Notes: generated from the letters alone by a model not told the origin. Numbered from the stretch's first letter, positions 31,991-41,364 are shown. The stretch: DNA of 45,150 bases from Desulfobacterales bacterium (GCA_024637225.1 JAGXFP010000051.1:1-45150); one strand, 5' to 3'. Program-made: numbers and translations.

Positions 31991-33343
31991 CGGCGGCGGC
32001 AGCGGCAGGACGAAGAAGAAATTATTGCCCTCCTCCACCTGCTCGCATCCGACCCGGCCGCCATGGATCTCGACCACCTGCTTGATGAAGGAAAGCCCGT
32101 GCCCGGTCCCCGGGCTGTCGCCGGCATTGGCGCCCCGGAAACCGTCTTCGAAGATCCTGGATAACTCATCCCGCCGAAGATGGGGGCCGGTGGTAAATAC
32201 ATTAAACTTGATGCCGGACATCCCCGGGCCGAAAAAGTCGGGACGGAATTCCCAGCCATAGGCCAGGGCCTTGCGCCTGATGCCGTCTTTTCTGGTAATC
32301 TCCGCGGTGTACTTCACCCCGTTCGAGAAAAGGTTGGCATAAACCTGGGAGAGCAAACCGATATCGACGGTCAGATAAACTTCCTCCTCCATGCCGGTGG
32401 GATGTTCCACTTCGATCCCATAGAGTTCGAAACGTTTCAGGTAATTTTCGAGCTGGGGCTGGATGATTTCCGATTCGACCGAGCAGAGCCTGGTTTTAAG
32501 GACCAGATGGCCTTTCTTGAAATGATCCCGCCGGAACAGACTCTCCAGGAAAAGCGAGGTGTTGGCATGATGGTCCAGCAGCTGCCGATGATTTTTCGAA
32601 AGTTCCTCCTGGATGGCCCGCAACCGCTCTCGGACATCTTGATCGGCAGGCTGCTTTTCACCCTCGGGCAGTTCTTGGATAATTCCGGAGAAACTGTCGA
32701 TGTGCCTGCGAAGCTGGTTGAACAGATGCCGAAAATACATGTTGGGAATAATGACATTGTGTTCGATATCCATGACCAGATTGTTAATGAATTCCAGGTG
32801 ACGGATATTCTGTTGGACCAGGCGACGATTATGGAGGTTGTAGGCGATTCGGTTGGTGTACTTGGCGAAAAACAGATAATCGGCCGCCGTCATCTCCCCT
32901 CGGGGTAAGACTTCAAGCATCCCCAACAGCCGGTTTTGCAGGAAATGGACCGGGGTGTCTTCCGAATCGTAATGCTTCCGGGCAATCGGGACCAGGTATG
33001 AATCCCCGTGCTCGTAGGGAGCCGTGCTCGGTTCCAGATAGGCCGGAGCAGGACTCGGCTCGGGATGCAAACCTTTTTGGGAATCGCAGATCAGTTGAAG
33101 TTTGTCGATGTTGATATCGAAGAGATAGAGCCTGACCTGAAGATCGAGATAAAGACTGGGGACCGCCACGCAAATCCGGTAAAAATCCTGGAGAGTGTCA
33201 AACTCCTGGGCAAGGTCAAAAAAAGTCTTGAGAATATCGTTCTGCCGGCGGCTAAAATGATAGGTCTGGTAATCAGCCGCCTTTTTCCTGACCCGTTGGC
33301 GAATATAGCCCAGGTCTCTGGATAACTTTTCCGATTTGACCAT
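31967..33343 (-). CDS. Sensor histidine kinase, soluble
   Basis: 458 residues. Residues about 30-170 look like a GAF-type sensory domain. The phosphoacceptor region is unusual but recognisable: H195 in MDIEHNVIIPNMYFRHL. A helical dimerisation stretch follows to about 285. The ATP-binding domain has an N box (NLFSNGVKYT near 345), a G1-like DGFRGANAGDSPGTGHGLSFIKQVVEIHGG near 400-430, and a final FFFVLPLP strand. There is no transmembrane helix, so sensing is cytoplasmic. No response regulator gene is adjacent. The start ATG lies 15 bases from a repeat terminus (GACGAGTTCGCGAAAAAA). Confidence 0.82.
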   Translation of the reverse strand: MVKSEKLSRDLGYIRQRVRKKAADYQTYHFSRRQNDILKTFFDLAQEFDTLQDFYRICVAVPSLYLDLQVRLYLFDINIDKLQLICDSQKGLHPEPSPAPAYLEPSTAPYEHGDSYLVPIARKHYDSEDTPVHFLQNRLLGMLEVLPRGEMTAADYLFFAKYTNRIAYNLHNRRLVQQNIRHLEFINNLVMDIEHNVIIPNMYFRHLFNQLRRHIDSFSGIIQELPEGEKQPADQDVRERLRAIQEELSKNHRQLLDHHANTSLFLESLFRRDHFKKGHLVLKTRLCSVESEIIQPQLENYLKRFELYGIEVEHPTGMEEEVYLTVDIGLLSQVYANLFSNGVKYTAEITRKDGIRRKALAYGWEFRPDFFGPGMSGIKFNVFTTGPHLRRDELSRIFEDGFRGANAGDSPGTGHGLSFIKQVVEIHGGRVGCEQVEEGNNFFFVLPLPPPLATLDSV

Positions 33344-33425
33344 TTCACCGAATCCTGACGAGTTCGCGAAAAAAAATCAAAAAACTGATTTCAGCCGACA
33401 ATCAACCAATGGATAAAGCGACGAA

Positions 33426-33965
33426 TCAACGAGACTCCAGAATCACTTCATCGCCCCCCGCCCTCTCTTTAAGAAGGACATCGATCCGTTCATTATCCTC
33501 GACATTGACATGCATGCCGACGAAATCGGGTTGAATCGGGAGTTCGCGCCCGCCCCGGTCAACCAGAACCGCTAGCTGAATAACCATAGGCCGCCCGAAA
33601 TCCATGATGGCATCAAGTGCCGCCCGGATGGTGCGGCCGGTGAACAGGACATCATCGACCAAAACCATGGTGCAGCACTCAACCGGAAAGTTCAAATCGG
33701 TAGTCTTGACCACCGGACTCTGGCTCGCCATGCTCCAGTCATCCCGGTAGAGGGTGATATCGAGACTGCCGAACGGCACCTCGACGTTCTCCCGGTTTTT
33801 GATCAACTCCTTGATCCGCTCGGCCAGATAGACACCGCCGGTATGGATGCCGACAATCGCCAGGTTATTGACGTTACGGTTGCGTTCCACGATCTGGAGG
33901 GCGATTCTGGACAGGGCCAGATCGATATCGGCGGCGGTCATTATCTGCTGTTTTTCACTTTTCAT
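33426..33965 (-). CDS. pyrR: PyrR-type regulator/uracil phosphoribosyltransferase
   Basis: 179 residues from the ATG at 33965, with GAGAGG upstream; the frame continues to 34151, but that extension crosses repeat sequence and is not native. Type I phosphoribosyltransferase fold with the PRPP motif VLVDDVLFTGRTIRAALDAI, the IGIHTGGVYLAERI region and SLDITLYRDDWS, a flexible-loop segment typical of PyrR. In many bacteria PyrR attenuates pyr operons by binding mRNA; here no pyr gene follows, so the UPRT or regulatory role acts in trans. It lies downstream of purN. Confidence 0.9.
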   Translation of the reverse strand: MKSEKQQIMTAADIDLALSRIALQIVERNRNVNNLAIVGIHTGGVYLAERIKELIKNRENVEVPFGSLDITLYRDDWSMASQSPVVKTTDLNFPVECCTMVLVDDVLFTGRTIRAALDAIMDFGRPMVIQLAVLVDRGGRELPIQPDFVGMHVNVEDNERIDVLLKERAGGDEVILESR

Positions 33966-34022
33966 TATTCCAGACCTCTCTTTTACCTGAATCCGTGACG
34001 GCTTCGTGGGGAATTTCACTTT

Positions 34023-34078
34023 ATACCCACAGGGCATAAGTTTCGTACGAGCAGACAAGCTGCTCAACTCAGCTTTAT
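34023..34078 (+). repeat. Dispersed repeat family 2, copy 3
   Basis: TACCCACAGGGCATAAG, then TTTCGTACGAGCAGACAAG, ending ACTCAGCTTTA. It lies 58 bases upstream of the pyrR start codon. Copies 1 and 2 are at 19246 and 28407. Confidence 0.85.
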
Positions 34079-34176
34079 CATTTTGTAATTGTATTAAATA
34101 ATCGTTTTTCCCTGGATTGGCATGGTTCACCCTGCCGCCCTGCATCTGCACCGTTTCGAACCCTCACGGATTCAGG

Positions 34177-34743
34177 TTATTTCCAGAAATAATCAATACC
34201 CTTGTCAATCACCAGATTAACCGCTTCCGGAAAAGCCTCGCATTCGGCTTCGAAAACCCGGGCGGCAATATCTTCCGGGCTATCCGGATCCTCGACCGGT
34301 ACGCATCTCTGGACTACGATCGGCCCCTCATCGTAAATCTCGTTGGCAAAATGGACCGTGCAGCCGGAGACCTTCAAGCCGCGCTCCTTAACAGCCCGGT
34401 GAACGCGCATCCCGTAATAGCCGGCCCCGCAAAAGGAGGGGATCAGCGAAGGGTGGATGTTCAACACCGATCGGCCCAGGGACGGCGGCGGTTGATAGAG
34501 CTTCAGGAAACCGGCCAGGAGGATCAGATCGACATCGTAGTCGTCAATAATGCGGTTGATCTCGTCGTTGTCCGGGGCGTGATAGGCCGGATAGCCGTAT
34601 TTAACCGCCTTTTCGAGGCCGAGTACATTCTCGACGTTGGAAATAACCACTTCGATCGAGCCAAGCATTTCCCCGTTCTCGATTTTTTCGTGAAAATTAT
34701 CCAGAGTCCGGCCGCTACCGGACAACAATACCGCCATTTTCAT
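34177..34743 (-). CDS. purN: Phosphoribosylglycinamide formyltransferase
   Basis: 188 residues. Transfers a formyl group from 10-formyl-tetrahydrofolate to GAR in purine synthesis. The N-terminal LLSGSGRTLDNF loop binds the phosphate; N95 and H97 in VLNIHPSLIPSF and D138 in VHFANEIYDEGP are the catalytic trio. The length fits the family. The next gene upstream on the same strand is the IMP cyclohydrolase, about 95 bases away, so the two purine genes probably belong together. Confidence 0.92.
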   Translation of the reverse strand: MKMAVLLSGSGRTLDNFHEKIENGEMLGSIEVVISNVENVLGLEKAVKYGYPAYHAPDNDEINRIIDDYDVDLILLAGFLKLYQPPPSLGRSVLNIHPSLIPSFCGAGYYGMRVHRAVKERGLKVSGCTVHFANEIYDEGPIVVQRCVPVEDPDSPEDIAARVFEAECEAFPEAVNLVIDKGIDYFWK

Positions 34744-34764
34744 GCCTTACTCCCTTAAAGCAGA

Positions 34765-34793
34765 CTCAAGATTCAAGATTCAAGATTCAAGAC
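34765..34793. repeat. 7-base tandem repeat (AAGATTC)n
   Basis: Three and a half copies of AAGATTC in the spacer between the purH-type and purN genes. It is a short tandem run that could vary in number. Confidence 0.7.
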
Positions 34794-34838
34794 TTATAGT
34801 TTTCCTTGCAGCTTGTCCCTTGAACCTTGCACCTTTTC

Positions 34839-35453
34839 CTAACTAAGATCAGGGTGGTTATCGACATCCACCTTGTCCAGCCAGGTGGAGATCGCCATGT
34901 CGTAACGGCTGGTAAGGGCGAATACCTTGGCGGCCAACCGGAACCTGGTCTTGCGGGTGGTGTTGCCGGTTTCCTTGATCTCGCTGATAACCTGGGGATA
35001 ATCGCCCGGATCGATCAGCACGGTGACGTCTGAATAGTTTTTGGCGGCGGAACGAAGCATGGCCGGCCCGCCGATGTCGATGTTCTCGATGGCATCGGCA
35101 AGGGAACAATTGGGGTCGGCAATGGTCTTCTCGAAGGCGTACAGGTTGACGGCGACCAGATCGATGGGCTGGAGGCCGTGGGCGTCCATCTGGGCCAAGT
35201 GGTCGGGATTGGTCTTCCGGGCCAGAATACCGCCATGCACTTTGGGATGCAGGGTCTTGACCCGGCCGTCCAGCATTTCCGGGAAACCGGTGAACTCGGA
35301 GACATCCTTGACCGTTATACCCTCTTCGCGCATTTTTTTGGCGGTTCCGCCGGTGGAGAGAATTTCCACCCCAAGTTCCTGTAGCTGCCGGGCAAAATGC
35401 TCGATGCCCGATTTATCGGTGAGACTGATAAGCGCCCTTTCGATCTTCCGCAT
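34839..35453 (-). CDS. purH: Stand-alone IMP cyclohydrolase (PurH N-terminal domain only)
   Basis: 204 residues, covering only the MGS-like IMP cyclohydrolase domain of Pur[17 protein letters not shown] at the start, [65 protein letters not shown]. The AICAR transformylase domain (about 310 residues in bifunctional PurH) is missing and the frame ends in a clean TAG, followed by unrelated sequence. It therefore performs only the last step, FAICAR to IMP. Split PurH is known in some sulfate reducers, where the transformylase is a separate gene. AAGGAG precedes the ATG. A repeat terminus (GATGAGTTCGCAAAAACTC) lies at 35489-35507. Confidence 0.9.
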   Translation of the reverse strand: MRKIERALISLTDKSGIEHFARQLQELGVEILSTGGTAKKMREEGITVKDVSEFTGFPEMLDGRVKTLHPKVHGGILARKTNPDHLAQMDAHGLQPIDLVAVNLYAFEKTIADPNCSLADAIENIDIGGPAMLRSAAKNYSDVTVLIDPGDYPQVISEIKETGNTTRKTRFRLAAKVFALTSRYDMAISTWLDKVDVDNHPDLS

Positions 35454-35488
35454 AATTAATTCTCCTTAAAAAAACAAAATTCAAAGTT

Positions 35489-35507
35489 GATGAGTTCGCA
35501 AAAACTC
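35489..35507. repeat. Isolated terminus of the palindromic repeat family
   Basis: GATGAGTTCGCAAAAACTC matches the left end of the repeat at 15341. It lies 36 bases upstream of the IMP cyclohydrolase start. No matching right end is seen, so only the gene-proximal terminus survives. Confidence 0.6.
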
Positions 35508-35559
35508 TAAAATCGAACCAGTTCAGGCAACGCGCCGCCATATTCCCGGTGGGACCTGA

Positions 35560-35970
35560 TCAATCGCCATCGGTATTCCTGACAAACTTTCTAATCAGAC
35601 GCCGATCCCTCTTCCCCGGTTTGCGCAACGGACCCTTGCCGCCGGTCGTAGCCATGAGCCGCCGCTCTTCCCGCCCTTTGAGCCGCGCCGCGATACTGGC
35701 CTCGGTTTCCTCGTAAAGGGTCCGGGCCAGGGCCGCAGGGCCCCGACGGTCATGCAGAGCGGTGACGAAAACCACAAATTCGTCGTTACCCCGGGTGATC
35801 CTTAATTCATCGCCGCTTTTGACCGGCCTGGCCGGCTTGACCCGCTCGCCGTTAACATGCACATGCCCGCCGGTAACGGCCTGGGCGGCTAAAGCCCTGG
35901 TCTTGAAGAACCTGGCCGCCCACAACCACTTGTCGACCCTGATCTTTTTTTCCTGATCGCTTTCACTCAA
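35560..35970 (-). CDS. hslR: S4-domain RNA-binding protein, Hsp15-like
   Basis: 136 residues. The S4 domain occupies about 9-70 (IRVDKWLWAARFFKTRALAAQAVTGGHVHVNG...VKSGDELRI), followed by a basic tail (KGREERRLMATTGGKGPLRK...RRLIRKFVRN), as in Hsp15. Hsp15 binds stalled 50S subunits carrying nascent chains. There is no partner gene next to it here. The ATG has no strong ribosome binding site. Confidence 0.9.
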   Translation of the reverse strand: MSESDQEKKIRVDKWLWAARFFKTRALAAQAVTGGHVHVNGERVKPARPVKSGDELRITRGNDEFVVFVTALHDRRGPAALARTLYEETEASIAARLKGREERRLMATTGGKGPLRKPGKRDRRLIRKFVRNTDGD

Positions 35971-36071
35971 TTTAAAAATCCATCGCCATAATCAAGATCA
36001 CTTTAACATAATTGCATTGCCACTTCCAGAAATGGCTCCACCAGCCGCGCCAAGAGCGCTCTTTTATTGCC

Positions 36072-36482
36072 ACCGATCACAGGATAAGGCGCCAAGTTTC
36101 GGCCCATCTCCCATCCAGTAAGCGGTTGCAGGGTACCGGAGATGCAAGGCATCGGCCTGCGAGGTGTACCGGTGTACATGAGCAGACCCGATACACGTAA
36201 CCAGTCACGAGATAAGCCGCCCAGGATTAGCCAATCTCCCAGCCGGTAAGCGATCACAGGGTGCTGGAGATGCAAGGCATCGGCCTGCGATGTGAACCGG
36301 TGTACATGAGCAGGCCGATACACGCAACCAATCACGGAATAAGCCGCCCAGGATTGGCAAATCTTCCAGCCGGTAAGCGATCACAGGGTGCCGGAGATGC
36401 AAGGCATCGGCCTGCGATGTGTACTGGTGTACATGAGCAAGCCGATAACACAGCAAATTCGGTGCCCTGTGATCGCTTACCT
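36072..36482. repeat. Tandem array of about 128-base palindromic units
   Basis: A partial unit (36072-36117) and three units starting at 36118, 36246 and 36373. Each unit opens with GTAAGCG..CA.GGGT, then GGAGATGCAAGGCATCGGCC, a GTGTAC..GTGTACATGAGC core, and a shared AAGCCGCCCAGGATT.. linker. The third unit ends with the inverse of the opening (CCCTGTGATCGCTTACC at 36465-36481), so it is a closed hairpin unit with terminal inverted repeats. The stretch fills most of the 570 bases between hslR and folE2. Open frames inside it are repeat translations, not genes. Confidence 0.9.
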
Positions 36483-36544
36483 TTTATTCGGTCCGCGAGA
36501 AGCCGGACTGGACAGTATAAAAAAAAAACGTTAGATTCGCGGTC

Positions 36545-37282
36545 ATGAAACTAAAGAGTGTCGGCATCGAAAACATCAGCTATCCCGTGAAGATCCGCCA
36601 GAAAAAGGGGGGCCACCAGGATACCGTCGCAACTATCGATCTGCGGGTTAACCTACCGCGGTCATACCGGGAAACCTGCGTCTCCACCTTCATCAAGATC
36701 CTGAACAAATATCAGGATGACTTGAGTGTGACCATCTTCCCCGACCTGATCCAGGAGGTCAAGCAGGAACTCAACGCCGTTTCGGCCGGAATGGAGATGA
36801 CCTTCCCCTATTTCATCGAAAAAACGGCGCCGGTCAGCAACACCAAGAGCCTGATGGAATACCGCTGTCGCTTCACCTGCGGAGTCGATGCCGTAAACGA
36901 CCTGATCCTGTCGGTCTGGGTGCCGGTGACCACGCTCTGTCCATGTTCGAAAGAGATCAGCGCTTACGGGGCCCATAACCAGAGAGCGGAAGTAAACCTT
37001 AACATCCGTTACCGTAAATTCATCTGGGTCGAGGAACTGATCGACATGATCGAGTCGGCCGCCTCCTCCGAGGTTTTCGCTCTCCTGAAAAGACCGGATG
37101 AAAAATTCGTCACAGAGCAGGCTTATCTCAATCCGATGTTCGTTGAAGACGTGGTACGCAAGGTGGCGGAGAATGCCCTGGCCAATCCGGATATCACCTG
37201 GTTTTCCGCCGGAGTCGAGAGCTTCGAGTCAATTCACAAGCATAGCGCCTACGCCTATATCGACAGCAACGAGTTAAGATAA
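36545..37282 (+). CDS. folE2: GTP cyclohydrolase I type IB
   Basis: 245 residues. Opens GTP to dihydroneopterin triphosphate, the first step of folate (and queuosine) synthesis; the FolE2 family is unrelated in sequence to FolE. The key segment is LCPCSKEIS.YGAHNQR, with the metal or catalytic Cys132/Cys134 region and His144, and E.N....YAYI near the end is also typical. It begins just after the repeat array; no Zur-type box is obvious in the short upstream region. The ribosome binding site is weak. It complements folC elsewhere in the window. Confidence 0.93.
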   Translation: MKLKSVGIENISYPVKIRQKKGGHQDTVATIDLRVNLPRSYRETCVSTFIKILNKYQDDLSVTIFPDLIQEVKQELNAVSAGMEMTFPYFIEKTAPVSNTKSLMEYRCRFTCGVDAVNDLILSVWVPVTTLCPCSKEISAYGAHNQRAEVNLNIRYRKFIWVEELIDMIESAASSEVFALLKRPDEKFVTEQAYLNPMFVEDVVRKVAENALANPDITWFSAGVESFESIHKHSAYAYIDSNELR

Positions 37283-37389
37283 AACTCCTCCTAACTAGTC
37301 AAATCTTTTTTTATCCTTGCAATCCATCCCAAATGGCCTTACTTAAAATAAGACTTACTACTTATTAACTTTTTTCAAAGGAGATGTGC

Positions 37390-37710
37390 ATGAAAAAGAT
37401 CAATTTGTTGTTGGTTTTACTGGCTTGGGCAATCTTGATGGTTAGCGGCCAGGCGCTGGCTGGGAAAAGTTCGGTTGAAATGGGCAAGGATCTTTTCAAC
37501 GATCCCACCCTGGGCGGCTCAACAAACGATAAGAGTTGCAACAGCTGTCACCCCGGCGGCGAGGGCCTGGAAAAGGCGGGCGATAATAAAAAGCTGGTAA
37601 AAGTCATCAACCAGTGTGTCACCGGTCCTCTCGAGGGTAATAAAATCGATGGCCGCACCGCGGAAATGCGCTCCCTGAAAATGTACATTCAGAGTTTGGG
37701 CGCCGAATAA
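37390..37710 (+). CDS. Small monohaem c-type cytochrome
   Basis: 106 residues from the ATG at 37390, since AAAGGAG at 37377-37383 is too close to the ATG at 37384. Signal peptide MKKINLLLVLLAWAILMVSG, cleavage after QALA. One haem motif, CNSCH, lies near residue 55, and a distal Met is available (M.SLKMYIQ near the C-terminus), as in class I cytochromes. It is periplasmic and would carry single electrons. It is monocistronic, with a strong hairpin after the stop. Confidence 0.92.
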   Translation: MKKINLLLVLLAWAILMVSGQALAGKSSVEMGKDLFNDPTLGGSTNDKSCNSCHPGGEGLEKAGDNKKLVKVINQCVTGPLEGNKIDGRTAEMRSLKMYIQSLGAE

Positions 37711-37715
37711 ACGAA

Positions 37716-37746
37716 CAAGGGCGGAGCACTTAATGCTCCGCCCTTG
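37716..37746. terminator. Bidirectional terminator between convergent genes
   Basis: A perfect 12-base-pair stem CAAGGGCGGAGC / GCTCCGCCCTTG with a 7-base loop, placed between the cytochrome stop and the oppositely oriented outer-membrane protein stop. T-runs are poor on both sides. Confidence 0.7.
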
Positions 37747-37773
37747 CCTGCCTTAATCGTCTCGAAAAAAAAA

Positions 37774-38535
37774 TCAGAACTCCAGTCCCGCCTCCACAAA
37801 GGGCCCGGAAACGGTGACATCGGCCCGGATATCATCTTCATCGATAGCCAGATCCTCGTAACGCCAGCCCGCCGTGGCAAAGGCCGGCCCGACAAAGCGA
37901 TATTTCAAGCGCGCGATCAGGTCGTAGTAGTGGTTTTCGCTGTAGGCAATGGCCCGGATCTCGCCTTCCAGGGCCAGTTTCTCTATCGGTTTAAACTGGA
38001 CCGACAGATAGCCCATGGGCACGTAGATGGTCTCGTCCACCGAGTCTTGGACTGCCGGATTATCTTTATCCCTTACTACCATATCAATCTCCATGCGGCG
38101 CACATTGATGCCGAGATCGATGCCCAGGGTACCGAGGGAGGCCAGGCCGGTCAACGGCACCCCGTAATAGAGGGCCAGATCATAATGATCCAGACTTACT
38201 TTCGAATAAAAATCACCGGTGATCTTTTTCTCGCCGAAAGTGAAAAGAGTTTTAGTACCGTCACCCTCGAATTCCATCGGCGTCCCCATAAAATAGACAT
38301 TGGGCAGAATCGGTAGATCGAGCTTGATCCGGCCGAAAAGGCGGTCCTCGTCATCGTAGTTCGCATCGTTATCGAGATCGATATTATCGGTTGGAAGGAT
38401 TGTTTTGTAAGAGAGCTCTCCATCCAGCCCCTGGGTCCACCCTCCCACCGCTACCTCAACACCAACAGCGGAAGCATTGGTTGTCGCAAAAAGCAGAAAT
38501 CCGGAAACTAAGGCGATTTTCATAAAGATTCTCAT
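37774..38535 (-). CDS. Outer-membrane beta-barrel protein (TIGR04219-like)
   Basis: 253 residues from the ATG at 38535, which has GGAGGGG upstream. Signal peptide (MRIFMKIALVSGFLLFATT, cleavage after ASA). The mature chain alternates polar and hydrophobic residues in strands ending in a final F (GPFVEAGLEF), the usual barrel C-terminal signature. The pattern GVEVAVGGW at the start and the strand-rich layout resemble the TIGR04219 outer-membrane family. Its role, pore or structural, is unknown. Confidence 0.8.
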   Translation of the reverse strand: MRIFMKIALVSGFLLFATTNASAVGVEVAVGGWTQGLDGELSYKTILPTDNIDLDNDANYDDEDRLFGRIKLDLPILPNVYFMGTPMEFEGDGTKTLFTFGEKKITGDFYSKVSLDHYDLALYYGVPLTGLASLGTLGIDLGINVRRMEIDMVVRDKDNPAVQDSVDETIYVPMGYLSVQFKPIEKLALEGEIRAIAYSENHYYDLIARLKYRFVGPAFATAGWRYEDLAIDEDDIRADVTVSGPFVEAGLEF

Positions 38536-38798
38536 TGAAGCCCCTCCATCAAAAAATAATGTAATCCATTTTGACTCATCGAGAGTTAAGTGACCGGAAT
38601 CATTCCGGCCCATAAACTTTTTGAATCAATCAATCCCGGCAAAAACCACCTCCCTTCCCAAAACGGAAAAAGAACTGCGCCGACGACCTCATCTCTTGCC
38701 CGAAAGCCATTCCAATGTTAGCATAGCGAAGCTATATTTACTTTAATATCATATCGGGTCAAGTACTTTAGTCTCGGATCACCGGGAACCCTTAATAG

Positions 38799-41345
38799 AT
38801 GAAAAAAAAATTCATAACCACACCGAACTGGCTGCTTTGTCTGATCATTACCCTTCCTCTGCTAGCTGGCATGCTCAGCGGATTTGCTCCCCTGAACTTT
38901 CTCGATCTGAAGATATACGATCTGCTGTCGCAACTGCGCCAAAGGGAGATGCCGAGCCCGGTGGCGATTATCGAGATCGACCGGGAGAGCATGGATGCGA
39001 TCGGTCCCTGGCCCTGGCCCCGTTCCCTGATGGCCGATATGATCAGTGTAGTTTCCGAGGCCAAGGCAAAGGCGATCGGGATCGACATCCTCTATAAGAG
39101 CAAAATCAGGAACCCGGCCCTTGAAGAAATAAACACCCTGCGCAGATCCCTCGGCAAAATCGCAGATCGCGGCGGAAACACAGGCGAGGCCGAGGCCGTT
39201 CTGGCCGCGGCCGCCAGAAAGGTCGATGATGACTCCCTGCTGATCTCGGCGGTCAAACCGGCCCAAAACGTCGTACTGGCCATGAAGTTCGATTGGTCCC
39301 CCCGGAAAAGCGAACCGCAGGAGCTCCCGGGCTGGCTGAAGAAAAACACTTTGGACAGAAAACCGGTCTCCTACGAACCGCAACAATTACTCAAGGGGTT
39401 CCGCAACCCTCTGCTGGCTTTCAGACCGCACAACCCTCCCCAAACCGTTGAAACCCCCTTCCGCGCCCTGGCCGCGGTGGCCAGCCGTTACGGCCATACA
39501 AACCACGCTCCCGATCCGGACGGCGTCACCCGTCGGGAATCTCTTCTGATCGGCTACCGGGATCAGCTGTTGCCCTCCCTTGCCCTGCAGATGGCGCTTG
39601 CTTACCGGGACCTTGAATTACCGGAAGTCGAACTGGTCAGTGATTACGAGATCGTCAAGGCCCTGCGCTTCGACAATCAACAGGTCCCGCTTTCCCACGA
39701 TTTGAAGATGTTCATCGACTATAATGAAAACCCCTTCACCATATCGCGACACTCATTCAGCGAAGTTCTGGCCGGGAAAATCCCCAAAGGGGTGCTGGAA
39801 GACAAACTGGTGCTGATCGGGGTAACCGACCCCGCTTTCACCAAGACTTACCGCACCCCAGCCGGAAGCGATAAATCAGGGGTTGAAATCGCGGCCGAGA
39901 CCGTGGAAAACCTCGTCAACCAAAGTTTCATCCAGCGACCGGGCTGGGCCTGGTTCCTGGAGTCCCTGGTTCTCCTTTATTTCGGCATAATCCTCCTGTA
40001 TATAACCGATCGCCTGAACGCCGGGCTCAGCCTGACCATCATGGCTACTTTCCTGTTCTGCTGGTGGGGGCTGGCAGCTTTCATGTTCATTAACAACGGC
40101 TTTTGGTTCTATATCGCCCCCCACACCCTCGCGGTGATTTTGGGATTCAGCCTGCAAAGGCTGAAGCATTACCAGGCCGCGCCCGAACAGAAGGTGGAGG
40201 AGCAGACCGAAATGAACAAGATGCTGGGCCTTTCCTTTCAGGCCCAGGGGCTGCTCGATATGGCCTTCGACAGTTTCCGGAAATGCTCCCTGAACAATCC
40301 CGCCGTCAAGGAGGCGATTTATAATCTTGCCCTGGATTTCGAACGCAAGCGGATGTTTAACAAGGCCGTTTCCGCTTATGAATACTTGCTGAAAGGGGGC
40401 AAACACAAGGACGCCCACGACAGGATCTGGCGGCTCAGACGGGCGGAGACCAAAACCATGGGCGGCACCCCCGCCAACGGCGACCGCTTTGAGAACACCC
40501 TTTTGTACAACAACGACACTAAGACCAGACCCACCCTGGGCCGCTATGAAGTCCTCAAGGAAATCGGCAAAGGGGCCATCGGCACCGTCTACCTGGGCCG
40601 GGATCCCAAGATCAATCGCAAAGTGGCGATCAAGACCCTGCGCTACGACGAATTGGACGAAGATCAGCTGGCGGAGCTTAAGGAAAGGTTCTTCCGGGAG
40701 GCGGAGGCGGCCGGCCGTCTGAGTCATCCGAACATTGTCACCATCTACGATGCCGGTGAAGATTACGACATAACCTACATGGCCATGGAGTACCTAGACG
40801 GACACGACCTTACCCGCCATTGCAAAAAAAACAACCTGTTGCCGGTCAAGGTGGTCCTGAATATTATAATCAGGGTAGCCTTTGCCCTCGATTACGCCCA
40901 TAAGCACAAGGTGATTCACCGCGACATCAAACCGGCGAACGTAATGCTGACCGAGAAAGGCCATGTCAAGGTGACCGACTTCGGTATCGCCAGACTAACC
41001 ACTGCCGACAGCACCCAGACCGGGGTGATTCTCGGCACCCCCAATTATATGTCGCCGGAGCAGGTTCTCGGCAAAAAGCTGGACGGCCGTTCCGACATTT
41101 TCTCGCTGGGGGCGGTTCTCTACGAACTGCTGACCGGTGAAAAACCTTTCAAGAGTACCAATATCGGCAATCTGATGCACAACATCGCCAGCGCCAGATT
41201 CCAACCCGTTACCGAACTACGGCCGGATATTCCTCCATGTTGCGATGCCATAGTCCGCCGGATGATGACCAAAAGCCGAAGCAAACGATACAGCAATGCC
41301 GGGGAAGTGGTCATCGAAGCGCAAAAGTGCATGGGGGATCTGTGA
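38799..41345 (+). CDS. CHASE2-domain serine/threonine protein kinase
   Basis: 848 residues. An N-terminal helix, then a periplasmic CHASE2 sensor domain (about 35-380: AIIEIDRESMDAIGPWPWPR, GIDILY, VLIGVTDPAFTKTYRTP), three membrane helices (about 385-460), a short helical TPR-like linker (about 470-545), and a cytoplasmic kinase domain (about 578-845) with GKGAIGTVYLG, VAIK, HRDIKPANVML, DFGIARL, GTPNYMSPEQ and GRSDIFSLGAVLYELLTG. All catalytic residues are present. The next gene on the strand is a PP2C phosphatase, so this is a kinase-phosphatase pair responding to a periplasmic signal. Confidence 0.93.
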   Translation: MKKKFITTPNWLLCLIITLPLLAGMLSGFAPLNFLDLKIYDLLSQLRQREMPSPVAIIEIDRESMDAIGPWPWPRSLMADMISVVSEAKAKAIGIDILYKSKIRNPALEEINTLRRSLGKIADRGGNTGEAEAVLAAAARKVDDDSLLISAVKPAQNVVLAMKFDWSPRKSEPQELPGWLKKNTLDRKPVSYEPQQLLKGFRNPLLAFRPHNPPQTVETPFRALAAVASRYGHTNHAPDPDGVTRRESLLIGYRDQLLPSLALQMALAYRDLELPEVELVSDYEIVKALRFDNQQVPLSHDLKMFIDYNENPFTISRHSFSEVLAGKIPKGVLEDKLVLIGVTDPAFTKTYRTPAGSDKSGVEIAAETVENLVNQSFIQRPGWAWFLESLVLLYFGIILLYITDRLNAGLSLTIMATFLFCWWGLAAFMFINNGFWFYIAPHTLAVILGFSLQRLKHYQAAPEQKVEEQTEMNKMLGLSFQAQGLLDMAFDSFRKCSLNNPAVKEAIYNLALDFERKRMFNKAVSAYEYLLKGGKHKDAHDRIWRLRRAETKTMGGTPANGDRFENTLLYNNDTKTRPTLGRYEVLKEIGKGAIGTVYLGRDPKINRKVAIKTLRYDELDEDQLAELKERFFREAEAAGRLSHPNIVTIYDAGEDYDITYMAMEYLDGHDLTRHCKKNNLLPVKVVLNIIIRVAFALDYAHKHKVIHRDIKPANVMLTEKGHVKVTDFGIARLTTADSTQTGVILGTPNYMSPEQVLGKKLDGRSDIFSLGAVLYELLTGEKPFKSTNIGNLMHNIASARFQPVTELRPDIPPCCDAIVRRMMTKSRSKRYSNAGEVVIEAQKCMGDL

Positions 41346-41364
41346 TCAGCGATCGCGAAAACTC

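Noticed and set aside
36072..36482. Possible CRISPR array
   Set aside because: The repeated unit is about 128 bases, head to tail, with no unique spacers and no cas genes. It is a hairpin repeat array.
36003..36548. Several open frames across the 36.1-kb repeat array
   Set aside because: They are translations of tandem repeats on both strands, with the same peptide repeating, and have no start signals.
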